From the NCBI GenBank assembly GCA_902536515.1, contig CACAXU010000002.1, positions 1 to 64,000 on the forward strand: 64,000 nucleotides of DNA. The letters are read 5' to 3'. The position numbers and the translations under genes were made by a program. The notes under the pieces were generated by a model, which was not told where the DNA came from, did no database searches, and saw nothing but the letters and a program-made list of their open reading frames with translations. Of this stretch, positions 39,917 to 50,040 are shown in pieces. This DNA comes from an uncultured Litorivicinus sp. Lineage in GTDB: Bacteria > Pseudomonadota > Gammaproteobacteria > Pseudomonadales > Litorivicinaceae. Each line of letters begins with the position of its first letter. Position 1 is the stretch's first letter.

Positions 39917-41049
39917 GACGCCTCCATTAGATCAGTGTAGACGCGACTCATAAATGCTTTAAACAGTCTTTCATAGGTAGCATCTGGGATGAGGAAGGCA
40001 TCATGACCATGCGCAGACTCGAGTCGTGCATAGCTGACGGGCTTGCCGGCCTGAATCAACGCATCAACAATTTCCTCAGAACGAGACGGTGAAAAGCGCC
40101 AGTCAGTGGTGAACGATAGGACCAGGAACTTACAACGGGTCTCCCTCAGCACTTGAGACAAAGCGATGGATTCATTCAGAGTGGGATCGAAGTAATCGAG
40201 CGCACGAGTCATCAATATGTACGTGTTGGCGTCAAAACGGCCGCTGAATTGTTTACCCTGATAGCGAAGATATTGTTCAACAGCGAAGTTGACGCCCTCA
40301 GCATCACGATCTTCACGGGGAAGATTTCGGCCAAATTTCTCACCCATCGAGATATCAGACAAATAGGTAATATGTCCGACCATCCTTGCCAATCCAACGC
40401 CAGATGCTGGAATAACATCATGGTCGGCATAGTTTCCATCAAAGAAATTCGGATCTCGCATAATTGCTTGTCTTGCTACTTCATTGAACGCGATATTTTG
40501 CGCGGTCAGTCGGGGTGCAGCGGCAATAACAGCCGCAGATTCGAGGCGGTCTGGATAGGTGATTGACCACTGTAGCGCCTGCATTCCTCCGAGTGACCCA
40601 CCAACAATCGCGGCAAATTTGTGAATCCCCAAGTGATCAGCAAGTCGTGCTTGCACATGCACCCAGTCAAGCACTGTGACTTCTGGAAATGCAGGTCCAT
40701 AGGCTTTGCCGGTTTCAGGATTAATCGACAAAGGACCTGTAGACCCCGAACAACCTCCGATATTATTGAGGCTGACAACAAAAAATCGGTCAGTATCGAT
40801 ACATTTACCTGGACCAATATAGTGATTCCACCATCCAGGCTTAATGGATTCTGATTCGTGATATCCAGCGGCGTGGTGATCACCACTTAAGGCATGACAC
40901 ACTAAAACCGCATTTGATTTGTTTGCGTTTAAATTTCCGTAGGTTTCGACCATCAGATCGTAACGTGGTAACGTCTGACCACGCTCAAGCTTCAGAGGTT
41001 TCTCAAAGGGGATCAGTTCGGGGGTGACCACCCCGAGTGATTGCGACAT
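39913..41049 (-). CDS. metX: Homoserine O-acyltransferase MetX
   Basis: Alpha/beta-hydrolase that acylates homoserine in methionine synthesis. The nucleophile elbow [12 protein letters not shown], the early [10 protein letters not shown] block, and a C-terminal [10 protein letters not shown] with the catalytic His are visible. MetX proteins can use acetyl- or succinyl-CoA, and the sequence alone does not decide. The ATG at 41049 overlaps the yggT stop (TGATG). Length 378. Confidence 0.93.
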   Translation of the reverse strand: MSQSLGVVTPELIPFEKPLKLERGQTLPRYDLMVETYGNLNANKSNAVLVCHALSGDHHAAGYHESESIKPGWWNHYIGPGKCIDTDRFFVVSLNNIGGCSGSTGPLSINPETGKAYGPAFPEVTVLDWVHVQARLADHLGIHKFAAIVGGSLGGMQALQWSITYPDRLESAAVIAAAPRLTAQNIAFNEVARQAIMRDPNFFDGNYADHDVIPASGVGLARMVGHITYLSDISMGEKFGRNLPREDRDAEGVNFAVEQYLRYQGKQFSGRFDANTYILMTRALDYFDPTLNESIALSQVLRETRCKFLVLSFTTDWRFSPSRSEEIVDALIQAGKPVSYARLESAHGHDAFLIPDATYERLFKAFMSRVYTDLMEAS

Positions 41050-41639
41050 CAACCGATTCCAACAAAGAATTGGGCAGCAGTTTGCGATAATCCCATTGCA
41101 CGTGCCGGGCCGCGAATCATCATCGCCTCAAGTAGGTTAATCGCGACAAACAGCAGAATCGGCGAGAGATCGAGGCCACCGAGATTAGGGACAATTTTCC
41201 GGAATGGTGTAAGAAAGGGTTCCGATAGTTGATAAAGAAGTTCAGCACCGGGGTGGGTTGCATTTGGAGCAAGCCAAGACAGAATGATCATTCCGAGTAA
41301 CGCATAAAATACTAGATTGATAATGACGCCGAATACCGACAAAACTGACCAAATCATGAGTTGTGCGACACCTGGTGTGCCACCGAGCAATAGCAAACAG
41401 AGTCCAGCTCCTACTGCTTGGATGACAATCGCAGCGACCAATATTCCAACATTAAAGGGTCCGACCGTAGGAAGCCCACTGAAGACAGCTATCAGTGGTG
41501 CGGTAAATCGATTTACACCTTGGGAAATTGGGTTATAAAAATTGGCCTGTACAAGTTGTAGAAGGAAGCGAATGCACACTAAGGCTACAATGACAGCAAT
41601 TGCTGTATTGAGAACGTAAAAAATCAAATTTGCTTCCAT
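41049..41639 (-). CDS. yggT: YggT-family membrane protein
   Basis: Two copies of the YggT domain, each with paired membrane helices ([24 protein letters not shown] near the start, shown in part, and [15 protein letters not shown] later). Function is not firmly known; in some bacteria it affects osmotic tolerance. Length 196. Conserved neighbour of proC. Confidence 0.9.
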   Translation of the reverse strand: MEANLIFYVLNTAIAVIVALVCIRFLLQLVQANFYNPISQGVNRFTAPLIAVFSGLPTVGPFNVGILVAAIVIQAVGAGLCLLLLGGTPGVAQLMIWSVLSVFGVIINLVFYALLGMIILSWLAPNATHPGAELLYQLSEPFLTPFRKIVPNLGGLDLSPILLFVAINLLEAMMIRGPARAMGLSQTAAQFFVGIG

Positions 41640-41677
41640 GAGACTCCCTTAAGTTGATCGCTAGCCTAACGTAATTT

Positions 41678-42493
41678 TTAAGGTGCGTCTTTGGATAGCT
41701 CGCCCGCTCGATCCCGAGCCGCAATCAGAGCGCGATCAACTAAATCCGCGAAGTCACCTTCATTGAATACATTTAATGCCGCTTCTGTGGTTCCACCTGG
41801 TGATGTGACTCTTTCCCGCAGCACAGAGGGACCTACATCTGATGCCTCAACCATCCCGGTAGCACCTTTTGCCGTTTGAATTACCAGAGATCTCGCTACT
41901 TCGGGGGAAAGACCGAGTCGAATGCCAGTATTAATTAAATTCTCAATCATCAAGAAGAAATACGCCGGGCCAGACCCTGAGACAGCTGTCACCGCGTCGA
42001 TTATGTCTTCACTGGGTACCCATAACGCTTGCCCACATGCATCAAAGATTTCTTGCACTGCCGTTTTGATGTCATTGCCCAGTGCGCGGTCTGACGCAAT
42101 TGCGGACATTCCTTCACCAATCAGAGCTGGCGTATTTGGCATCACTCGTACCACTGGATTTTGCGCGTCATTTAATTGACGACGAATATTTTGAATGGTA
42201 ATGCCCGCTGCAATTGAGATGATCACTTGCGTCGCCTTGAGTGAACCAGCAAGTTTTGTAAGCACGTCATCCATGATCTGCGGTTTTACAGCAAGCACAA
42301 TAAGATCAGCCTGCGCCATGACTGGAGCATTATCTGCAAAGCTAATGATGCCCATTTCGGCGAGTGCTTTCCTGCAGTCTTGGTTTGGGTCAGAGACGAA
42401 AATATCACTGGACGATCGCCCGCTTTTTAACAACCCAGCGATAATTGCTTGGGCCATATTGCCGCCGCCAATCAACCCGATCTGATGGTTCAT
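41678..42493 (-). CDS. proC: Pyrroline-5-carboxylate reductase
   Basis: Last step of proline synthesis. Rossmann motif IGLIGGGNMAQAII, VLAVKPQIMDDVL, and the family signature VTSPGGTTEAALNVF are present; VSGSGPAYFFLMIENL marks the dimer domain. Length 271. Overlaps yggS by 4 bases. Confidence 0.96.
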   Translation of the reverse strand: MNHQIGLIGGGNMAQAIIAGLLKSGRSSSDIFVSDPNQDCRKALAEMGIISFADNAPVMAQADLIVLAVKPQIMDDVLTKLAGSLKATQVIISIAAGITIQNIRRQLNDAQNPVVRVMPNTPALIGEGMSAIASDRALGNDIKTAVQEIFDACGQALWVPSEDIIDAVTAVSGSGPAYFFLMIENLINTGIRLGLSPEVARSLVIQTAKGATGMVEASDVGPSVLRERVTSPGGTTEAALNVFNEGDFADLVDRALIAARDRAGELSKDAP

Positions 42494-43197
42494 AATGAAT
42501 CCTTTGGAGGTCTTGCTCCGAACAATGCAGTTCCGATCCGCACCATGGTGCTTCCTTCGGTTACAGCAAGCTCTAAATCGTTTGTCATTCCCATAGAAAG
42601 CGTATCAAAAATCTCTGGTGCCGGGTGAGCTTGTTTCAACTCATCGAAGAGTGCTCTCAGTGTTTGGTGCGACCGCTTTAAGTCCTTTTCGCTCAAGGGA
42701 TCTGGAATTGACATCAAGCCACGCAGTCTCAAGTTGGGTAGGGCCCAAATCGTTTCAGCCAGACGCTTTAAATCACCCGGGATAACACCTGACTTGGTTT
42801 CTGCAAGATCAACGTTGACTTGGATTAAAATATTCAGAGGTTTGCCAATCCGAGCCTCATTGAGGCGGCTGGCTATTTTTTCACGCTCAACTGTATGTAC
42901 CCAGTCAAATGCAGTTGCAATGATTTTTGTTTTATTGCTCTGAATGTGCCCGATGTAATGCCATTCGATATCAAGATCACTCAGTGAATCGATCTTTTCG
43001 ACCGCTTCTTGTACGTAGTTTTCCCCAAATTGTCTTTGTCCGAGCCGAAACAGTGTTTCAACATCTGATGCAGGCTTCGTTTTAGACACAGCAAGCAGAT
43101 GCACTGAGCCGTGTTCTCGGTTAGCCGCACTTTCCGCATGCTGAATAGCAGATTCGATTTGAGAAAACTGATGTGTGAGCTCAGCAATTCGATCCAT
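42490..43197 (-). CDS. yggS: PLP-binding protein YggS (PLPBP family)
   Basis: PLP homeostasis protein. The PLP-binding lysine lies in LLAVSKTKPASDV (near residue 38), and HYIGHIQSNKTK and SMGMTNDLELAVTEGSTMVRIGTALFG (shown in part) are typical. Length 235. In Pseudomonas pilT usually diverges from yggS; here pyrX is on its other side instead. Confidence 0.94.
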   Translation of the reverse strand: MDRIAELTHQFSQIESAIQHAESAANREHGSVHLLAVSKTKPASDVETLFRLGQRQFGENYVQEAVEKIDSLSDLDIEWHYIGHIQSNKTKIIATAFDWVHTVEREKIASRLNEARIGKPLNILIQVNVDLAETKSGVIPGDLKRLAETIWALPNLRLRGLMSIPDPLSEKDLKRSHQTLRALFDELKQAHPAPEIFDTLSMGMTNDLELAVTEGSTMVRIGTALFGARPPKDSL

Positions 43198-43199
43198 GG

Positions 43200-44459
43200 T
43201 TAGATTGCGACACGCTGCCCGTTAATCCAACATCCAATGACACATCCGGGTAATGTTTGCCCGAATAATGGGCTATTTGTTCCAGCGCTCAACCAATTAC
43301 TCTCATTGAAGGCCGTGGAACTATTCGGATCAAAAAGTACGCAGTCTGCTGGATGACCATATTGGACCGAACCTAGTTGTTGTTGGTTAGCTACTCGAGC
43401 TGCTTTTGCTGTCATCGCACTGATCGACTGCTCGAATCCGAGCTCGCCGTTTTGATCAAGCTGGAGGAGGAGCTGAATCGCGCCCTCGATCAGGCTCATC
43501 CCTTTCTGTGTTTCTGGAAACGGAGCCAATTTGGCGCCCGTCTCATGTGGCGAGTGATCTGACACAATGAGGTCAATTGTTCCATCAGCGACGCCCGCGA
43601 TCAGCGCCAGACGGTCGTCCTCCGTGCGTAATGGCCGCTCGAGATGAAAATTGGGATCGAGACCTGCCAGCGCTCTCTCTGAATACAGAAGGTGAGCCAA
43701 CGTGACATCACAAGTAATTTGAAGCCCTTTAGCTTTGGCTTCTCGAATACGTGTGACCGATGCACCAGTCGTGATCCGTGAAAAGTGAGCCGTTACGCCC
43801 GTTGCATCAACTAACTCAAGATCAGCAGCAAGGCCGAGGGTTTCCGATAATGGAGAATTGAGCGAAAGCCCGAGTCCTGTGCCGATTTGTCCCGCGTGGG
43901 CACAACCTTCAGCGAAGTCGCGTGATTCCGAGTCCAATATCACCTGAATGCCGAGACTCTGCGCATATTTTAGGGCGTTCAATTCGATTTTTCTTGAGCT
44001 GAATGGACGATTACCTTGGGCGAGAGCAACGCATCCTGCGTCGATGAGAGCGGCCATCTCGGATATGCGACTCCCTTTGCCGCCTTGGGTGAGCATGGCT
44101 GTTGGAAAGACTCTGCAATACCCCGATTCCGCCGCGCGCTCAAGGACCAGCCGAACATCGGCCGGGGAATCAACGACGGGATCGGTGATTGGTGTGGCGA
44201 CCACAGATGTGACGCCACCTGCGACCGCTGCTCGCGTTTCAGATGCAATAGTGCCTTTGTGCTCAAGACCAGGTTCTCGTAAGTTAATTCTTAGGTCGAT
44301 TAGGCCGGGAACCAGCCACCCAGATTTCCCATCAATCTCAGCGGCATTCGTCAGTGCAATTGGATCGACGAAGGTGTGTTGATCGATGCCGATCTCTGTT
44401 TCGCCATGCAAGGGGCTATCAGGTGAAATGATTCGAACATTCCGAATGATCAGACTCAT
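43200..44459 (-). CDS. pyrX: Inactive dihydroorotase-like subunit PyrX (PyrC')
   Basis: Amidohydrolase-fold protein like dihydroorotase, but the essential metal-binding His-x-His of PGLIDLHVHLREPG reads [14 protein letters not shown] here, giving Arg57 and Asn59. It directly follows pyrB with a 4-base overlap. In Pseudomonas such non-catalytic subunits are needed to build active aspartate transcarbamoylase, and that is the likely role here. Length 419. A true dihydroorotase must be encoded elsewhere. Confidence 0.9.
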   Translation of the reverse strand: MSLIIRNVRIISPDSPLHGETEIGIDQHTFVDPIALTNAAEIDGKSGWLVPGLIDLRINLREPGLEHKGTIASETRAAVAGGVTSVVATPITDPVVDSPADVRLVLERAAESGYCRVFPTAMLTQGGKGSRISEMAALIDAGCVALAQGNRPFSSRKIELNALKYAQSLGIQVILDSESRDFAEGCAHAGQIGTGLGLSLNSPLSETLGLAADLELVDATGVTAHFSRITTGASVTRIREAKAKGLQITCDVTLAHLLYSERALAGLDPNFHLERPLRTEDDRLALIAGVADGTIDLIVSDHSPHETGAKLAPFPETQKGMSLIEGAIQLLLQLDQNGELGFEQSISAMTAKAARVANQQQLGSVQYGHPADCVLFDPNSSTAFNESNWLSAGTNSPLFGQTLPGCVIGCWINGQRVAI

Positions 44460-45430
44460 GAGTGGCCGCCTTGCCGTGTTGACAATGTCATTGCCATGAC
44501 GGCCATTCGGATAGCGATCCCATTGGTCACCTGATCAAGGATGACCGCTTGAGGTCCGTCGGCTACTTCATTTGCGATCTCTACTCCTCGGTTAATGGGC
44601 CCTGGATGCATCACGATTGCATTATCTTTCGCACGCCGGAGACGCGATTCTGTCATTCCGTACAGATTGAAAAACTCTCGTTCACTCGGCAATAACGCGT
44701 TGCTCATGCGCTCTTTTTGAAGTCGGAGAAGAACGACCACATCAACTTCGCTTAAACCATCATCAATCTGATGGAAGGTGCGGACACCGAGATGTTCGAG
44801 ATCGGTGGGAAGCAAAGTGCCGGGCGCAATCGCTCGAATATCTGGACATCCCATGCCTCGGAGACCGTGGACTAGAGATCGCGCGACGCGTGAGTGTTTC
44901 AGGTCACCAACAATCGCGATAGATAGATTCGCAGGGTCACCTTTGTGCTTTTGAATTGTCATTAAGTCGAGTAGAGCTTGCGTTGGGTGGGCGTGTGTTC
45001 CATCACCCGCGTTAATCACCGCAATATTTGGGGTCACGCGATCTGCGATGAAAAACGGAGCACCGCCAGCGCTATGGCGTACGACGAAGAGATCTGCCTG
45101 CATGGCTTCGAGATTTTTCAGCGTATCGAACAGGGTTTCTCCTTTTGATGCTGCGCTAGTTTGGATATCGAGAGTGACAACATCAGCACTTAATCGGTGT
45201 GCGGCAATATCAAAGGTTGTTCGAGTTCGCGTTGAATTCTCAAAAAATAGATTAACGACGGTCTTTCCGCGTAATAGTGGAATCTTTTTAACGGGTTGTC
45301 CTTGCGAGGACAGAAATGTTTCGGCGGTATCAAGAAGTTCAGTGATCAGAGGTTTTGGAAGGCCTTCGGTCGTCAGGAGATGTTTCAATCGTCCATCTGG
45401 TGTGAGCTGGAGCGCGGCTGGACCGTGCAT
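44456..45430 (-). CDS. pyrB: Aspartate carbamoyltransferase catalytic subunit
   Basis: First committed step of pyrimidine synthesis. Carbamoyl-phosphate motif [20 protein letters not shown], the HPTQALLDL block and [11 protein letters not shown] are clear. Length 324 with an N-terminal extension, as in the class A enzymes that pair with PyrX. pyrR lies 8 bases upstream, and no attenuator fits in that space. Confidence 0.96.
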   Translation of the reverse strand: MHGPAALQLTPDGRLKHLLTTEGLPKPLITELLDTAETFLSSQGQPVKKIPLLRGKTVVNLFFENSTRTRTTFDIAAHRLSADVVTLDIQTSAASKGETLFDTLKNLEAMQADLFVVRHSAGGAPFFIADRVTPNIAVINAGDGTHAHPTQALLDLMTIQKHKGDPANLSIAIVGDLKHSRVARSLVHGLRGMGCPDIRAIAPGTLLPTDLEHLGVRTFHQIDDGLSEVDVVVLLRLQKERMSNALLPSEREFFNLYGMTESRLRRAKDNAIVMHPGPINRGVEIANEVADGPQAVILDQVTNGIAIRMAVMAMTLSTRQGGHS

Positions 45431-45438
45431 GGCGTTCC

Positions 45439-45942
45439 TTATTCCGAATTCGGGGTCATGAGCACTAGTGACTCAGGTCCACGCAGTTTACACCGTCCAA
45501 CCCCCTCTTCGCCAAGGGATTCTCCGAGGAAATTTGGTTCTATTGGTAATTCACGACCGCCACGGTCAAATAAAATTCCGAGATGAATTGTTCCCGGGCG
45601 ACCATAGTCAAACAGTACATTGAGGGCCGCACGAATAGTTCGCCCTGTAAAAAGCACATCATCAATGAGTAAGATATTCTCGCCGTTCAACTGCTGTGGC
45701 ATTCGGTCTGTGGTCCCGGAGCGCTTGAGACCACTGGTTTGGAAGTCATCACGATATAGAGAAATATCAAGGGTTGCAGGCTCTGCCCACTGCAAGGCTT
45801 CACAAAGACGGGAAGAGATCCAAGTACCGCCGGTGTGGATCCCAACCACTAAAGGGCTGCTCCCAGCATAGCCATCACGGACCTGATCAATCAGATTCTG
45901 AAGTGCGGCTTCAGTCGCTTTTTGAGATCTAATCTCACGCAT
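45439..45942 (-). CDS. pyrR: PyrR-like bifunctional regulator/uracil phosphoribosyltransferase
   Basis: PRPP-binding motif [18 protein letters not shown] and [13 protein letters not shown] are present, as in PyrR. In Gram-positives it controls pyr attenuation; in Pseudomonas-type pyrRBX clusters it acts differently or at the DNA level. The ATG at 45942 (MREIRSQK) gives 167 residues; the in-frame start at 46071 would lie in ruvX. It overlaps ruvX by 8 bases. Confidence 0.92.
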   Translation of the reverse strand: MREIRSQKATEAALQNLIDQVRDGYAGSSPLVVGIHTGGTWISSRLCEALQWAEPATLDISLYRDDFQTSGLKRSGTTDRMPQQLNGENILLIDDVLFTGRTIRAALNVLFDYGRPGTIHLGILFDRGGRELPIEPNFLGESLGEEGVGRCKLRGPESLVLMTPNSE

Positions 45943-46348
45943 GTTGCTCTCCAAGCCAGCGCTCAAGGATGACGCTTGCTGCCGTTGCGTCCAGTTTTCC
46001 ATCTCGGCCATTAGCTTTGCTTCTGTAGTTGAGGTGCTCGCGTGCTTCGCGGGTACTTTCATACTCATCAATAAATACGACCTTTACACCAAATCGTCCA
46101 TGAACGCGTTGGCCGAATTTTTTTGCGCGATCAGCCATGTCACTCATTGTTCCGTCCTGATGGAAAGGCAGTCCGACGACGACTACATCAGGCTTCCATT
46201 CAGCCAAGAGTTGTTCTACGGTCTTCCAATGAGGTGTGCCATTCTGAGCCGGTAATGCGGTCAGTGGGCTAGCTGTTTGTGTCAGCGTTTGTCCGGTTGC
46301 AACACCGATTCGAGACAGCCCGTAATCAAAGCCGAGCACCAATGGCAT
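45935..46348 (-). CDS. ruvX: RuvX/YqgF putative pre-16S rRNA nuclease
   Basis: RNase H-fold protein implicated in 16S rRNA 5'-end maturation. N-terminal GFDYGLSRIGVA with the first Asp, VVGLPFHQDG and FIDEYESTREA are present, with a late Asp in KLDATAASVIL. Length 137. Start overlaps the yqgE stop (TAATG). Confidence 0.94.
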   Translation of the reverse strand: MPLVLGFDYGLSRIGVATGQTLTQTASPLTALPAQNGTPHWKTVEQLLAEWKPDVVVVGLPFHQDGTMSDMADRAKKFGQRVHGRFGVKVVFIDEYESTREAREHLNYRSKANGRDGKLDATAASVILERWLGEQHA

Positions 46349-46917
46349 TATGCGTGGCCTGCACCTTGTGGCAACTGAACGGGATCGATACCAAGTTGAG
46401 CCAGTGCTGCACGTTGTCGATCTGCGGTCGGAATCTGAAAGATCACATCAGCATCCCAAGGTACGTTGATCCATGTGTTTGCGGCCATCTCAGATTCTAG
46501 TTGGCCTCCAGACCAACCTGAATATCCCAAAATGAAAATCGCATCGCCTTGATTCAGTGCGTCAATTGCCAGCGGTAACACGTCGGGACTTGACGCGACG
46601 AATAGTCCATCGAGTACTTCAACCACATCATCAGTAATTGGGTGGTTGGAAAGGAGGAATCCTCGCTGAGGTTCAACCGGTCCGCCAGTCATGACTGGTA
46701 TATCGGGGTCAAGCCCCTCTGCAGCATCGAGATTTAACTGCTCAAATATTTCCTGAACTGAGAATTCTGTTGTTTTATTAACAATAAATCCCATGGCGCC
46801 TGTTTCACCATGTTCACACATCAGCACCAATGATGAATTAAAAACGCCGTCTTTGAGATCGGGCATTGAAACTAAAAATTGGCCATTGAATTGTGTTTGT
46901 CCTGAATCATTGCTCAT
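46348..46917 (-). CDS. yqgE: YqgE/AlgH family protein
   Basis: Conserved protein always near ruvX; in Pseudomonas called AlgH and linked to alginate and virulence regulation, biochemical role unclear. Motifs FLVSMPDLKDGVFNSSLVL, HGETGAMGFIVNK and GYSGWSGGQLESE are present. ATG at 46917 (MSNDSG) preferred, 189 residues; GTG 46935 is also possible. Located between gshB and ruvX as usual. Confidence 0.92.
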   Translation of the reverse strand: MSNDSGQTQFNGQFLVSMPDLKDGVFNSSLVLMCEHGETGAMGFIVNKTTEFSVQEIFEQLNLDAAEGLDPDIPVMTGGPVEPQRGFLLSNHPITDDVVEVLDGLFVASSPDVLPLAIDALNQGDAIFILGYSGWSGGQLESEMAANTWINVPWDADVIFQIPTADRQRAALAQLGIDPVQLPQGAGHA

Positions 46918-46956
46918 CACTTGAGTCTCTTTCACAAATGTATTTCCTAGTGTAGC

Positions 46957-47910
46957 TCACTCATTCAAAAGTGCTTTGAAAAAATTGTGTCCGATTGCAG
47001 TACCCGCCTGCGCATCAATTTCGCGAACACAGGTTGGGCTTGTCACGTTGATCTCAGTCAAATGGCCACCAATGACATCGAGTCCCACAAATAACAGCCC
47101 GCGATTTGTAAGCGTTGGACCGATTGTGTCAGCGATCTCTCGTTCACGTTCTGATATGCGCATTGCAACTCCTCGTCCGCCAGCAGCGAGGTTACCACGC
47201 GTTTCGCCTTGCGATGGGATTCGTGCAAGAACATGCGAGATCGGTTTGCCGTGCAGTACGATAACGCGCCGATCGCCATCGACGATTTCTGGCCGATATT
47301 GTTGTGCCATGATAAGCCGTGATTCGCTTGGCGAAAGAGTCTCTAGGGCCACCCCAAGATTTAGACCATCTGCGGTTATCCTGAAAATTCCAGAGCCACC
47401 CATACCGTCGAGCGGTTTAAGAATGATGTCCCCTTGTATTTTTTGGAACGTTTGAATTTCTTCATGGTTTGATGAGACGATCGTCTTGGGCATCAAATCG
47501 CTGAATTCTGTCGCAAACAGTTTTTCATTACAATTGCGAATAGCTTGTGGGTCATTAACCACCATAACGCCCTGTTTTTTGGCTCGTTCTAAAATGTGAG
47601 TGCTATACAAGTATTCGCTGTCAAATGGTGGGTCGACGCGGATGACGATGACATCCAAGGTATTGAGTGATGCTTTGACGGGGTCTCCCAATGCGGCAAA
47701 GGTTTCCGAGATCTCATCAGTTACTCTAACTTCTTGCATGATGGCTTTTGCTTCGCCGTGGTCCAGGCAGAGTCCGTTTTTTGGGAGATACACAAGTTCA
47801 TGGCCCAGTTCCTGTGCAGCGAGCATCAAAGCAAAACTCGTATCCTTATAAGGCTTGATGTGCTCGATTGAATCCATCCAGAATCCAATCCTCTTGATGT
47901 GTGTTCCCAC
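46957..47910 (-). CDS. gshB: Glutathione synthetase
   Basis: ATP-grasp enzyme that adds glycine to gamma-glutamylcysteine. N-terminal domain IGFWMDSIEHIKPYKDTSFALM (shown in part), ATP-grasp loop LKPLDGMGGSGIFRI, and the C-terminal GLDVIGGHLTEINVTSPT metal site are present. Length 317 equals E. coli (316). Between rsmE and yqgE, the common order. Confidence 0.96.
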   Translation of the reverse strand: MGTHIKRIGFWMDSIEHIKPYKDTSFALMLAAQELGHELVYLPKNGLCLDHGEAKAIMQEVRVTDEISETFAALGDPVKASLNTLDVIVIRVDPPFDSEYLYSTHILERAKKQGVMVVNDPQAIRNCNEKLFATEFSDLMPKTIVSSNHEEIQTFQKIQGDIILKPLDGMGGSGIFRITADGLNLGVALETLSPSESRLIMAQQYRPEIVDGDRRVIVLHGKPISHVLARIPSQGETRGNLAAGGRGVAMRISEREREIADTIGPTLTNRGLLFVGLDVIGGHLTEINVTSPTCVREIDAQAGTAIGHNFFKALLNE

Positions 47911-47919
47911 GTTTCTTTC

Positions 47920-48627
47920 CTAGTACTGGCCATATTGCTGTCCGAGCAACGTTAGACCAACAATCGCTGCGGTTTCGGTTCTCAATATTCTGGGGCCAAG
48001 TGACATTGGTTTCACCTGCTTTTTTTGCAGTGCATCCATTTCTGCATCACTAAAACCGCCCTCGGGGCCAATCAGTAAGAGCGTCTCATGGTCGGGATTG
48101 ATCTGCACTGAGTCGGTTTTTGGATGGGCGATAATTGTTTGTTTGGGTAGTGCAAGTTCATGCAGTTGCCGTGGTTTACGAAGCACAGGAAGCCAGTTGT
48201 TTTCAGACTGTTCGCAGGCATTCACAAGGATTTCTTGCCAGTGACTCCACTTTTTTTCGAGGCGATCTGCTTTCGGTGGTGAATCTGTAAATTGAGTAAT
48301 GATTGGCTGAATTGCACTTACCCCAAGCTCAGTTGCTTTTTGTAATGTCCAATCAAAACGATCAGATTTAATTATTGCAAGACCAAGGGTCACGGGAAGT
48401 CTGCGATCTGGACTTTCGCTGATCGTCAGGGGTTCGATGGTTGTCTCGCGCTTGCTGATTTCTTTGACGGTTGCCTCGCAGGCGCGCCCATAACCATCAA
48501 ACAGTAGAATAACCTGGCCCGGTTTTGCGCGTAAAACGCGAGACAGATAGTGATGATTACGCTCAGACAAACAGATCGCATCTGTCGCGTGACTAAGGGT
48601 GTCCGCATACAGACGAGGGGTTCTCAT
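47920..48627 (-). CDS. rsmE: 16S rRNA (uracil1498-N3)-methyltransferase RsmE
   Basis: SPOUT-class methyltransferase of m3U1498. The knot region LLIGPEGGFSDAEMDAL and LGPRILRTETAAIVGLTLL are diagnostic; the N-terminal RNA-binding part includes HHYLSRVLRAKPGQ. Length 235. Two bases after the ahcY stop and 9 before gshB. Confidence 0.95.
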   Translation of the reverse strand: MRTPRLYADTLSHATDAICLSERNHHYLSRVLRAKPGQVILLFDGYGRACEATVKEISKRETTIEPLTISESPDRRLPVTLGLAIIKSDRFDWTLQKATELGVSAIQPIITQFTDSPPKADRLEKKWSHWQEILVNACEQSENNWLPVLRKPRQLHELALPKQTIIAHPKTDSVQINPDHETLLLIGPEGGFSDAEMDALQKKQVKPMSLGPRILRTETAAIVGLTLLGQQYGQY

Positions 48628-48629
48628 AA

Positions 48630-50021
48630 TTAATACTTGTATGTATCTGGCTTAAATGGGCCTTCGACTGATACGCCAATGTACTGCGCCTGATCTTCGG
48701 TTAGCTTGGTGATGACACCACCAAAGCCTTCAACCATGCAACGGGCCACTTCTTCATCAAGGTGCTTTGGCAATACTTCAATCTGAATGTTGCCCGCTTT
48801 GTCAGCCTCAGGCAACTTTGCAAAGCCACGCTGATACATTTCGATCTGCGCAAGAACTTGGTTGGCAAATGATCCATCCATGATCCGCGAAGGATGGCCA
48901 GTGGCGTTGCCTAAATTCACAAGACGGCCTTCTGCGAGTAATAGTAAATAGTCGTCTTGTGCATCTGAGCGGAAGACCTGGTGCACCTGAGGTTTTACCT
49001 CTTCCCAACGCCAGTTTTTGCGCATGTAGGCAGTGTCAATTTCATTATCAAAGTGACCAATGTTACAAACGATCGCCCCTTTCTTTACGCACTGAAGCAT
49101 CGCGCTGTCGCATACATTAATGTTACCTGTTGTCGTCACGAGTACGTCGGTGTCATCTAGGAGTTGCATGTTCATGTCTTCGATTTCCCCTGTTTTCAGG
49201 CCATCACGATATGCGCTGACAACTTCAAAGCCATCCATACAGGCCTGCATTGCACAAATCGGATCGGATTCGGTGACCCGAACGATCATGCCCTCCTGAC
49301 GGAGACTCTGTGCCGATCCCTTGCCTACGTCGCCGTAGCCAATGACGAGCGCACGTTTGCCTGAGAGGAGCATATCCGTGCCACGTTTTAGGGCGTCATT
49401 TAGTGAGTGGCGACAGCCGTATTTGTTGTCGTTCTTCGACTTGGTAATAGCATCATTGACGTTAATTGCTGGGATCTTCAGCTCACCGTTGTTCAGCATT
49501 TCGACCAAGCGATGGACACCCGTTGTTGTTTCTTCAGTGACCCCATTGATGTGAGCAAGCATTTCTGGATATTTCTTGTGAACCATGGCGGTAAGATCAC
49601 CACCATCATCGAGAAGCATATTTGCATCCCAAGGCTGCTCGTTTTTCAAGATGGTTTGCTCAATACACCATTCGCCTTCTTCATTCGTTTGGCCTTTCCA
49701 TGCGTATACTGAGATACCCGCTGCAACGATTGCCGCCGCCGCTTCATCCTGTGTTGAGAAGATGTTGCAAGAGCTCCAGCGGACTTCAGCACCGAGCGCA
49801 ACGAGCGTCTCGATCAACACAGCGGTTTGTACAGTCATATGAATACAACCGATGATCTTCGCACCTTTCAAAGGTTGTTCGGCAGCATATTTTTCTCGGA
49901 GACGCATCAAAGCTGGCATCTCATTTTCGGCTAGGCGGATCTCTCTGCGGCCCCAATCTGCCAATGAGACATCTTTAATTTTATAATCGCCGTTGAGAAT
50001 GTCGTTCGGTAATGCGCTCAT
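48630..50021 (-). CDS. ahcY: Adenosylhomocysteinase
   Basis: Hydrolyses S-adenosylhomocysteine to homocysteine and adenosine, clearing the inhibitor made by methyltransferases. Motifs [31 protein letters not shown], the NAD loop [15 protein letters not shown] and C-terminal PDTYKY with the NAD-contacting Lys-Tyr are present. The ATG at 50021 (MSALPND) has AGAGGC upstream and gives 463 residues. metK lies 19 bases upstream. Confidence 0.97.
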   Translation of the reverse strand: MSALPNDILNGDYKIKDVSLADWGRREIRLAENEMPALMRLREKYAAEQPLKGAKIIGCIHMTVQTAVLIETLVALGAEVRWSSCNIFSTQDEAAAAIVAAGISVYAWKGQTNEEGEWCIEQTILKNEQPWDANMLLDDGGDLTAMVHKKYPEMLAHINGVTEETTTGVHRLVEMLNNGELKIPAINVNDAITKSKNDNKYGCRHSLNDALKRGTDMLLSGKRALVIGYGDVGKGSAQSLRQEGMIVRVTESDPICAMQACMDGFEVVSAYRDGLKTGEIEDMNMQLLDDTDVLVTTTGNINVCDSAMLQCVKKGAIVCNIGHFDNEIDTAYMRKNWRWEEVKPQVHQVFRSDAQDDYLLLLAEGRLVNLGNATGHPSRIMDGSFANQVLAQIEMYQRGFAKLPEADKAGNIQIEVLPKHLDEEVARCMVEGFGGVITKLTEDQAQYIGVSVEGPFKPDTYKY

Positions 50022-50040
50022 GATATTGCCTCTTTGATGT

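Noticed and set aside
41041..41538. Plus-strand ORFs inside yggT and neighbours
   Set aside because: Shadows of recognised minus-strand genes without family motifs or ribosome sites.
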